Origin: Aplysia californica
Lineage: Eukaryota > Mollusca > Gastropoda > Aplysiida > Aplysiidae
Length of the DNA stretch: 64,000 bases
Reading direction: 5' to 3'
NCBI RefSeq assembly: GCF_000002075.1
Contig: NW_004797600.1
Span: 37,733 to 101,732 of the forward strand
The translations under genes and the position numbers were made by a program. Position 1 is the first letter of the stretch. Each line of letters starts with the position of its first letter. The notes below the pieces were generated by a model. That model had not been told where the DNA came from. It worked only from the letters and a program-made list of their open reading frames with translations, and ran no database searches. Below, in pieces: positions 25,301-37,300 of the stretch.

Positions 25301-28300
25301 ACCATTGTGTGTAGTGTGCCCCAAGAAGCAGCCCAATGGATTGGTCCATCATTGGAACTCTATAAATGAATACAGGGGTTCGCTCCTACATTATAAGTTT
25401 TATTATGTCAGTTGACTTACAATAAATTTTATTAACAAATAAGATTTTCTTTATGGCAGACTTCCAAAGACACCTCTTGTGTGCTTTGTTCTATTGAGCA
25501 TAGACAGGATTATAAGTTGCTTGCCTTTAGAATAAATTATTTTTATGTAAAAGTGACGCAGAAGTCACAGAAAGATATTTATTACAGGCTCGCCTGCCAA
25601 ATGGTGAAATCTACCGGCCCATCGCTCAGCTGCTGAGAGAGGTGGATATTGACCTCTCTCACATGCCCATCAAAGGAGAGCCTCCAGCTGACAACTCTGT
25701 CTATCGCAAGCCAGCTCATGCTGTTCTGCCGGAGGAAGAAAAAGATGAGATTCCCGTTCATGGGCCGGATGGAAAGTAAGTGGATAAGTGGTCCATTGGT
25801 GGGATAAATGTGATAAAAAATCCTAAGTTGAAGGTTGGTGGTATGCAAGTCAATACATTACAAGCAAGCTTTAGTATCTATAAATGAGCCAACTGAACAG
25901 GCTCAGGTTCAGTCTTGTAATTTCCAGATTTTTTTTAGATTGTCAATGTTAATATTGTTACTTTGTTAACCATCCGTGCAGAGAAATGAATGGTGATCTA
26001 TGCTCGTTGATGTCTTTTTAGACCTGGCACTTTTAAAAAATTGGGTTGATTCAGATTGGTTGTTTTTTTTAACAAGATGAGACTATGTTCCAACACTCAT
26101 GATGTCAGACTGTCTTTCATATAGTGCATTTCCGAAATCTTTTAGTGGATTTGTTCATTTATCATTCAAGGGATTCTTTTCCGCTTAATAAGCATAACCA
26201 CACCATGTTTTGTTGCATGCCCTTTCAGTGGGAGAAATTTGAAAGTCTTGCTATATCTCTGTGGCATCTCTGATTTGTATAAAAAGAAAAATTAACATTC
26301 GTTTACTTGAGCTGTGTCTGTGAATGTATCAGTATACTTTATCTTTATCACTTTAATGTAGCAAAAATTAATCTTTTGCTCCTGATGTAAAAAGTTGCAT
26401 ATATACTACTGGACGTTGGGATTTCTATTTCTCCACTTCTCAATTATTTAACATGCATAAATCGTGCAGATATGGAGCTGTATGATTTTTTATAGAATGT
26501 TTGAAGTCACAATATTTGTTGGTCAGTCAGTGGTTGAACTGCTCAGACTGCACAACATGAAGTCGCCGGTCCAAAATCAAACAAGTAAGATTATAATAGG
26601 GGGTACCCACTAGCAAATGCGGATTGGGTGGTGTCGCTTTCTGGCGGTTTCAATGCACACTACTACACCTGGAAGTTAAAGTAGAGAAACCTTTTACCTA
26701 CATGTGACTACACAGAGAGCGTAAACCGAGCTATGATTGGCTGAACTTTTGACCTATAAATACATTAAGTATATCTAGGCCTACGGTACTCTTGGACTTG
26801 CCGCACTCCCTCTTTCTGTCTCCCTCTCTCTGTCTCCCTCTGTATGTGTGTGTGTGTGTGTGCGTCTGTGTGTGCGCGCGCGTGTGTGTGTGTGTGCTTG
26901 CTTGCTAGCTTGCTTTAGTGTCTCTCCTTTCTTGTCTATTTCTCACTTCCCATATATATCAGAGACCTAGACCAATGTAACCATTGCTAGGTCTCTGCAT
27001 AATAATATATCTCTTTTCTTATCTCTCTCACTCCCAGTCACTCTCACCACCCTCCCTCTGTTATGCTCCTCCTCCTTCTTCTTATTCGTCTTCTTCTTCC
27101 TCTAGGCCTATGAGCGCTCCAAACCCGCTGTGAGAAGTTGGAAGATGGTCAAAGGCGTGAGACCGAAACCGGGAATTCCCACAGTACCTACTTAATGTAT
27201 TCATGGGTCAAATGGACAGATGACTCAGCCTTGTTGTGATTGGCTGTAAACCACCCGATCACGCGATTCGCAGGCCTGAAAACAAACGCGTTTGTCTTTG
27301 CAGGTCACAAACTGAGTCTATCGGTTTGTGCCACAACAGCTGTTTTGCACCCTCAATTTGGCTAGCCCTGACTACCCAATCAGCCCAGCCCGACCTGACC
27401 CAACTCAACCCGATCGCGTATTTGGGCACCCCCTATAAAGAACCCATCTCCTTACGTGAGTCGCGACGTCTAGCAGTGCGCGACCGTTGCCAATGATTGG
27501 TCCAAGTAGCGCTCAAGCGCCTCGTCATGTGCGACAAACTGGGAATGTGACAGGTTTAAAGCTTTACCAAGGAGTGCCGGTTGACACGCCATGTGCGTGG
27601 TCTGTGTATGTATGGAGGCACATGACCCATGCACATAGCGTCTTAGGCTCGGCTTTTGGCTATGTGCAAAAAATAACATTGCAGAAACAATAACAGGACT
27701 ATTCCAAACTGCTGTTTGTTCAATCGAAAATACCTTTTGAAGTTGACTTCATTTAGCTCCAACTCTATCATTAGATGATGGAAAGCTCCGTATTCTTGTC
27801 ACTTTTGATACATATCAGACCAAGTATCTTGCGACTGAAAATTTTTGCACAATTTGGTCGCGCAAAAGAATACACACCTCGCATCTCATCGCTAGGGACT
27901 GCTGCGCAGGACTTAACGCGACACGCATTTGGAAACACTCTTAAGCAAACGGGGATTATGTTAAGTCCGAAGTGGGTGATTAATTTACTTTCAAAGTTTC
28001 TTTTTTGTGTGACAAGACCATAGTATGGTCATGTAATCGTTTTGCAGCTCAAATTGATGCACTGTACTGAACTCAGTTTATTGTGTGTTATTGCAGGGCA
28101 GAGTTCACTGTAGTCTACAGAGGGTTTTATCCCTTAGCAGAGGTAAACATTTTATTATCTTTTTTTTTTTTACCTCCATTTCTCTTGTCATAGGATCCGC
28201 ACAGTATCATTATCATCTTAGAAAAGGGTTCCAGGCGGTGTCATTTCCATTGCTGCTTCATCACCAGAATGTTTGGGACTACGTGTGATTTTTAGCTGAG

Positions 28301-31300
28301 GGGAGTTTATGCCTATAGTTTCATGTACTGACAAGTGAATGTTGTAGTTTCTTGTGCAAACAAGGAATGAATGTGTTCACAATGACCTAATGTTCTGCTA
28401 ATTGTTGAGGTGTGGATACCGAGCATGCTGGACGGGTTGGTGTGTGTATCATCAACTGAAACTGCAATGCTAAAATATGTGTGTGTGTGTGCGCGCGTGC
28501 GTGTGTATGTGTGCATGTGTGTGTGCACCCCCCCCAAATAGACCCAGCGTCTTTCTCTTCGAATAGGAAAAGAAAAAGAGGAAGCTAACGGGTCAAGGGG
28601 TGACCCCGAAAAGAGACATATTACTTTACTATGTTTCTTACTCTTTCTATTTATTGTTTTTATTGTTTTACTTTATTACATTTATTAACTTTTCTTTTCT
28701 CCTCTCTCCATCGACAACCTTTCTTTGACCTGGAGTTGGGACGGGTATTGGTGGGGTGGAAAGCAGAGGTTCATTGTCAGCACTGTACTGGATGTGACTT
28801 TACGTAGAGAATACCCAGCTACATACATGTATTAAGCATGCACTTATCGGAGAGCCCTATGACTGCGGAGAAGGTGCAGAGACCATTTGCGTCTTGCTTG
28901 TTGACAACATTAACCCTCTGGGATCTGCCATGCCTTCCCCTGCCCCCATCTCTCGGATGAGAGGACTTGGTTGCTCTGGGAGGGGGGGGGGAATCTAGTT
29001 TCCAATTGGTATTATTACTACTATTAGAATTATTATTATATTATAATTTTTGTATTTCAGCAACACACAGCAACTATGCTCTTAATAGCGTCTTTCTCTT
29101 CTTTATCTCCTCAAACAACTCCTCAATATAATACAACAGACACCAACATACCCATTCATTTTTCTTACAATCTCTCTGTGATGGAGTTGGGTTTTTTGTT
29201 TGTGGCATTGCACCTACAGCCACTGCTTTATCTCCTACCCCAGGATGGAAGGAAAATCCCAGAACCACCAGTTTTAGATGCTATTCACGAATGATAGAAT
29301 CCCATACGAATTGAGATGCCGTCTCGGTAATCAAGGTCTCCCCCAGGTCTTAGTGGGCAACCAAGCTGGCCTGGTGGATGGTTATTGGAAGGAAAAGAAA
29401 ATCAGAAAGCAGAGAAAATGGAAAAACAAGAAGAAAACACCCCCTACAACTGGTAACGGAAAAGAGAAGCTTATAGACTTCAATATTCTTCAGGCAAATG
29501 TCTGTGGCTTGGACAAGAAGAAAACACAATTGGGGAAAATTTTGTATGAAAGGAAAGTCCACATTGCTCTATTACAGGAAACTCCATTCATCCTGTAACA
29601 TAAACATCACTGGGTATACCCCTTATCCATGTAAATGTGAAGGTTGCCAAGGGATTATAACCTATATCAGAAATGACATCCTGGGTGAAGTAGAGCTCCT
29701 TAATAGGCACCCCACAGACGCACATAAAGTCACCCTGTGGTATGGCAACAGCAAGCTCATACTCTATAACATCTATTGTCCCCCAAGTAGCACTCTGAAC
29801 TTCTTGGAACAGAGTACTATCTTTAAGAAGACGGTCATAGCTGGTGACCTTAATGGACACTCCCCCCTTTGGGGCTATGCTGACCAAAACAACACAGGTA
29901 AGAGGATTGAAGAACTATGTCAGTCCTCTAACCTCATCCTTCTCCAAGATGAGGATTCAACCAAAACACTTCTTCATAGGAGACATGGGACCCTCCACAG
30001 ACCAGATCTCACCCTGGTCTCTGCTGATTTACACAACTACTGCAGTGACGAGGTGCTAGACTGTATATCTAGTGACCATCGTCCCGTTCTCACCAAAATC
30101 AGTATACTGAAACACAGACAAAGGAAAAGAAGAACCCGTTGGAACTTCAAGAAGGCAAACTGGGATCTCTTCAGAAAAACAGCTGAGGACACCGTTAAAC
30201 TGGATGATCTAGACAATAAAAGTATAGACACCCTTAATAGTGAACTCACCTCCACCATCTTAGATGCTGCGAAGAAGAGTATCCCACAGGGGTGCAGAAC
30301 CAATTATAAACCCTTTTGAAACGAGCGCTTGGAGAAAGCTACAAAAACTAAAAATAATGCCAGACATGAATATGAGAAAGATCTAAAAAAATATGGCAAG
30401 AAAATTAGATACAAAAAGGCTGTAGCAGAGGCTAAACTTGTCACCAAGGAATCTAAGAAGGAAGCCTGGACGCAGAAGTGTGAGGGACTCAATTTACATC
30501 AAGGTGGACGTGAAGCTTGGTCTCTTCTAAATAACCTCACTGGCGAAAAAAGGAAAGAAAACCCCAAACCACTACACACAGAAACCGAAGTTCTCACCAG
30601 CGAGTTAAAAAAAGCCGTACACTTCAATAAACATTTTGCCTCCATTAACAAAAGCAGCAAAAGGAATGACTTGGACAGGGGTCTACTGAGTGTTCTGAAA
30701 GGAAAAGAGAGAGATTTGATACCGAGTATCTTCCAGGACTTCTTAACTAAGCGAGAGTTAGACTGTGCAATGAAGAAACTGAAGAAGCGAAAAAGCCCAG
30801 GTCCTGATAAAGTACACAATGAGATGCTACAAAACCTTGGTGAAAAAGCCAAATTGCTACTTCTTAAGCTCTACAACAGAACATGGACCGAGGGACATCT
30901 GCCTAAAGTATGGAAACTAGCTACTATAAACCCAATCTTAAAGAAAGGAAAGAAGGCCAATGACCCTAAAAACTACCGCCCAATATCACTCACGTCCTGT
31001 ATTGGCAAGCTCTGTGAAAGAATCCTCAATTCTCGTCTTTATTGGTGGCTTGAGTCTTCAGGTCTGATATCACAGTGTCAAGCAGGGTTCAGGTCAAAAG
31101 GCAGGACAGAAGACCAGCTTTTTAGGCTTACACAGAAAATCATTGATGGATTTCAAAGAGGGGAACAGACAACGGCTGTGTTTGTGGATCTCCAACAAGC
31201 CTACGATAGAGTGTGGAGGAAAGGACTACTCTTAAAACTGCAGAACATGGGAATCAAGGGAAATATGTACTCCTGGATTAAATCATTCCTTACAGATAGA

Positions 31301-34300
31301 CTCATCCAGACCCAGATGGATGAAACCCTATCTTCAAAAGCAGTACTGGAGGAAGGACTCCCACAGGGATCTTCTATCAGCTGTATCTTATTCCTTGTCT
31401 TCCTCAATGACGTTTCAGATGTTCTCAGAACAGAAAAAGCCCTTTTTGCTGATGACCTGGTCCTTTGGCACACTGGAAACTCGACAACAATAAGCAGACG
31501 AAGACTACAAGATGATCTAAATTCCCTAGGAATCTATTGCCGTTTATGGAAGATGAAAGTAAATTGCGAAAAAACTGTCTACTCTGTTTTTACGAGAAGC
31601 TGTAACCTTGCAAATGCAGAAATCCCTCTCAAAATCGATGGTACCAACTTGAAAAAGGAGAATAACCCAGTGTATCTTGGAGTACAACTTGACAGCAAGC
31701 TCAACCTGAAACAACACACCAATAACCTAAGGAAGAAGGCTATGAAGAGACTTAATCTCATCAAACGACTAGCCAGTACCAACTGGGGATCAGGCAAGAA
31801 CACCTTGAGAGGCCTTTATTTAGGATATACCAGAGCTGTTTTTTATTATAATCTTGTTCTACAGAACATTTGCAGTAAAACTACAAAGAACTCAATGGAC
31901 ACCATCCAAAACCAAGCTCTTCGTCTTATCTCTGGCGGAGTGAAAACCTCACCGACTGCGGTCCGTGAAATCCACACGAATATTGAGCCATTAGAAACTT
32001 GAAGAAAACGGGCAGCTTTAGAAGTATATGAAAGATCTAAAAGGTTAGAAAATAACCACCCTAATAGAATCCTTGTTGACAAGTGGAAACCTAATCAAAG
32101 ACTAAAAAATACAAAATCTGTACTTGACTCTGTTCTCAATCTCCAAGAAAAACATCACCTCCTTGAAAGACGAGAACCTCTGGAAAGAGTTCCCTCAACT
32201 CTCCCACCACATCTCACCGTAGCAAAGCCAGAAATTAGGAAAACACTTTTGGACAACAGCAATAAAAACACATATCCTGTAGCACTAAAACATTCTGCCC
32301 TTGAAACAATTGATTCCTATCCACCAACATGGATCCACTCATACACTGATGGATCTGCCTTTAAGGCAACAATCAACGCTGGATATGAGTCAGTGATCAA
32401 CTTGCCCAGTAGGATAAAAAAAAGAAGTCTTTAGTTCCATCGGGTCCTTCTGCTCCAATTTCATTGCTGAACAACAGGCTATCACCAACACAGCAAACTA
32501 CATCAACTCCTTGTTTGACACTAACCCACTTGCTACCACAGACATTGTTATCTTTACAGACAGCCTTTCAACACTAGAGACACTTGGGAGTGGGACTGAT
32601 GTGAACAAAGATTTATTGCACTTGATTTGGAGTCTACATAATTTGATAAGTAGGCACAACGTCAGAGTAGGCCTACAATGGATTACTGCCCACACTGGGA
32701 TACAGCGAAATGAAAGAGCTGATGCTCTGGCAAAGAAAGGAGCTGGCCTCCCTCAGCCTGAAATTCCTATGAATTATACCACCTGCTGCCAAATGATCAA
32801 GTCAAAACTCAAGGAAGAGTGGATGAATGATTGGGCCACAGGTACAACAGGAAGGAGATTGTATGGCCACATGAATAAACCACTGGTCAAAGATCCAATC
32901 AATGAGTCGAGGAGGGGAGATCAATCCATAATCTTCCAACTTAGAGCACAACATGTACCCCTCAACCAACATCTCAACCGAATTGGAGTAAAGCAGTCTG
33001 CTGCCTGCCCAGTATGTGACTACCCCTCAGAGATAGTGGAACATCGTCTATTCTTCTGTAGAAAACTAACTGATTTAAGGGGATGTTTTCTTTCCAAGCT
33101 ACCCCACACATCTAATTGCCTCTACTCCTCAAGACAACAATTAGAACAAACATGCAACTATTACCGAATGGCATCATGCAGAAGAGTTAACGCTCAGATG
33201 CTACTGGATCACTAACAACAACAACAACATGTGTGTGTGCATGCGTGCGTAGGTGCATGTGTAAGACAAAATTTGAAGCCCCTATGAAAGACTGTAAAGA
33301 ATGAGTAGTAGCAGATCATCAAGAAAGATCTATCAATGTTGGAATACGAATGGCTAATGGGCTCAGACCATTGTTAAACCCGCCATTATTAGGATAGCTC
33401 ACAAAGGGAAGAACTGAGGTGTATTATCCCTGGAAATGATAAACCTTTTGTATGATTAGAGTTGTAGGGAAATCATATGAAAGTTTTGATTTTACTGAAT
33501 AATTCAAGAGAAATTTAGAAAGAAGTACCCAAATGTTTAATTCTAAGAGAGGAATGAACCAATTCCTAATGGAATTAACTCACCCCCCCCCCCCCCCCTT
33601 CCATTCTCCTGCTATTTGCTATTGTGGAAGTTACACCAAAAAAAACGTACATGGGAAAGAGTCATGAAAGTTGGTTTTCAAGCTGCATGTGACATTATTT
33701 ATTACAACTTTCCCCATTATCTTCAGGACGGCCGTGTTGATAGAATTCATGATTCCATTGAGAATGTCATCACAGATTCGGGTCGGAGAAAAGAAGTAAG
33801 TTGAGAAGAATTGTGTTTTCTTTGAGGATGTTATTGAATGTTTTAAAAAAAAATTATTTCATGTAAGAATGCTTCTTGCCATATATTACTCTTTTCTCTT
33901 TATTCTAGTTACTCTAAGTAAAGACAAAAATCTGCTGTTATTGATGGCAACATGTTAAAGCTTTGAAGGAATGAATTAAGTTGTAGCTTTGTAACCCATA
34001 TTCTTATAATGTCCTAACATGTCTCAGACCCTTTCTGCACTCTAGAGCCCAAAATAATGTTCTTGAATTAATATTAAATTTGACCAAGTTTTACAAGAAA
34101 TTGTTCTTTAACCATTTTCCTTGGTAAAAAAGTCAAACTGGGTCCAGACTCAATTAATTCTGTTGTTTTAAATGCTTGATGTGACAGGTGGTAGTTAGCA
34201 GCATTGTTCAAACTTCTACATTTGTTTTCTAAATCGAGTTTGTTAAATTTTTGGTGTTTAGATACACTGTCTTAAAAAAAAAAGTTCCACAAATCTCTCC

Positions 34301-37300
34301 AGATCTTTATCCTGTGTTCTTTAGGCTATAATATAGACTTTAAAAATAAAAAAGAACTCAATTTTTTAAAATGTCAACATATTCGAAATTAGATCCCAAA
34401 AGGCCACATAATTTGATATGCACACTATTCGTAGATGACTGCGCTTCAGTCTGAAGAATTAAGAATGAAACACCATCTTAAAATTTGCAAATACCAATAC
34501 GGTTTATGTTGATTTAGGGTATTTTAAAACGTTTTTTGCTTGCCACAGGTCGTTAAGATTGAAACAACTGAGACAGGTGTGGAGGTGCGCAGATTGTCTG
34601 ACAATGAGGTAATGTGACTGACTGCTATCATGCTTTTGAATTTTATCAAAATGAGATTACTGTAATGTTGTTTTATCCGGTTTGACGGCCGAAAAGCTAT
34701 CAAAGTTACAAGTACTCCAGAATCAATCAGCAAAATTGATAATGAAACAAAAGAAATCAGCGCACATAACACCAATTCTGAAAGAACTACACTGGCTGCT
34801 AGTAAAACAAAGGATCAAATACAAAACTGCCGTTTTCTGTTTTAAATGTATAAATGATACTGCACCTTTTTATCTTTAAAAATTCCTGGAATTATATCAT
34901 CCACCCAGAGCCCTTAGATCAGCCTCTGACAATCTAATGGAAACTCCAAAACAAAATTATAAAACATACCCCGAACGTTCCTTTTTGTTCTTTAGTCCCC
35001 AGGTAAGGAACGAACTCCCATATAAAATAAGATGTGCCCCAACAATTTACATTTTCAAAAAACAGCTGAAGCGTTTCTTATTCACAAATGCATTCCTGTC
35101 ATAATGATGAACTGTTATATATATATGCATGTGTATGCCAGACTGTGAGACTGAAGAAATAGCGTGTGAGAATAAGAGAAAGAGAGAGAGAGAGAACGGA
35201 AATGTCTGTCTGTGAACAAATGTTTTAATGAATATTTCTAGTTATTCATGTTTAAATTTTACTGTGACCGTTCGTGAATTTTTATTGCATTGTATATTTT
35301 TAGTGAACGCATTGCCAAGCTCACTGTGAGACTGTTTTTCTCATAGAATGTTTTTATATATATACATATATATATGTATGTACATAATACTGTGTTTTAC
35401 GTACACACGTGTCGATTAATTTTTAAGATATGATGTCTTTTTTGATGTAATGCGCATTGAGCATTTTTTTAAAAAAGGAAATATCTAACACACCACGAAG
35501 TGTCTTTAGGCCATTCCCAAAGGGGGGACATTTCTCGTTCATGCACAGTAGAATTGTAAATGGGCTGTTTCATCAATGTCACGCTCATAACTGTGCCTGA
35601 TCTACAACAGGGAACTGCTGCTTTTTCTTTCCTAATCCTTACTATTGTCATTTTCCTCTACTTCTTTTGTATGTTTGTCACACTCTTGTGACCCACTATT
35701 TCCGAGGTGCCTTGATAATCGAAGCAGACTTTGTGCTGTTGAAGCTAGAAAGGTGAGCAGAGTAAGTCTGATTCCCTGTAAGGACTTCTCTGTTGACATC
35801 CACCCCTTGGCGCTCATATGACGGTATGCAGTTGCGAGCGCCGTAAAACCTTTACTAAAACTAAAACTAACATACCACATTTAATATCTGTGCTATACAA
35901 GTTGCTAAGATAATATTGGGTTGTTTATAGAATAGTGTTCTCAACCTTGGATACTGATGGTTGGAATTCATGGAACTGTCTGAAAGACAAGGATCGTAGG
36001 TCTAGAAGATAAATAGGCCATAAGGGTATTGTCGCTATTGCAAGAAAAATAGGTTACTTTAACTTTCAAGGTTTTTTTTACCCACTTTCTAAACAAAGGT
36101 AATTCAGATTCCTCAATTTTTCTCACAACCACCACAATATGTATCGGTATGTGAAACTTTGTTACAACTGTCAGTCTAAGTAACAAGTTTTACTACTCTT
36201 GAGATTTAAAAAAGCACTTTTTTATGTGTCATTTGAAAACTGCAGAGGTTGTAAAAAGGAACGGATTTAAACACAAAACGTGTGGACTTTTGGTTTTTCC
36301 ATGTTGAAAACAGCTCAATATTTAAATTCATCTATTTGATTCTGACTGATCAAATTTTTCTGACTGACAAATAATATATTTTGTCATTGTTTGTTCTCAG
36401 TTACTTCTCAACCATTCCTACACGGAAGTGTCAGCTTGTGGGAGACGTACAGATATGCTTCTGTATTTTGGATACATTGCTGGGTATGAGAGCAAGTCTT
36501 GTGATTTTACTAGGTCTGATTATTTGTTTTATATTTTACGCCCTCTTCAACACTGCTTAGACCCTTTATATAATTATTTGGCCCTCCTGTCAAGGTCAAC
36601 CAGGGATGAGAGGGTATGACATCCAAACAGAAAAATTGATATATTATGTTCGATAAAAATACCTTCTCTGCACAGGGATTGAATTCACATCTTCTGTGTG
36701 CTGTGGCGAAGAAGCTAACCATTACACCACAGGCTAGGTCGTCCCCTGTCCGACTCTCAGAGTTATTAGAGATTGAGAAAGTAGACGTGATTTTTGTAGT
36801 CTTTGTAGGAAAGGTTTTTGTGAAGTTGTCAGTGTGTGTGTTTGTCTTGAACTCGTACCGTACATACTTTATGTCTTTTGTAGGTGGTTGATGGGTGCTC
36901 TGGTGTTATTTGCTCTTTTGATTCTCTTCAGAGTTACTTTTCTCCTAATCTGATCCTAGATAAATGTGTATCTTGCTGTGAGCTGTAATTCGGGAATGTG
37001 CCTTCAAAATTTTTTTTACTGTTGTGAAAATAAGGCTGATCAGGATTGTTTTTCTCATTTAGCTGTTAATGAGCAAAAGTTCTGAAAGCAAAATATGATG
37101 GTACCAGGCAACACTATACAATAATTCCGCTTCACATTATTAGTGACACTATCACACTATACAGACAATCTTATGAACTTGCTTATCCTGGTTCTATACA
37201 TGAACTCAATGTGCACTCATTTCTTATCATTTGGATCAGTAATCTTGATAAACAGTTTAGTCCAGTGTATGTTATTTGTTTTACTCAGATTGACCGTTTT

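Noticed and set aside
28528-33228. LTR retrotransposon or retroviral pol
   Set aside because: It has an APE-type endonuclease and no LTRs, protease or integrase. The target duplication is 13 bp and there is a simple-repeat tail, all features of a LINE.
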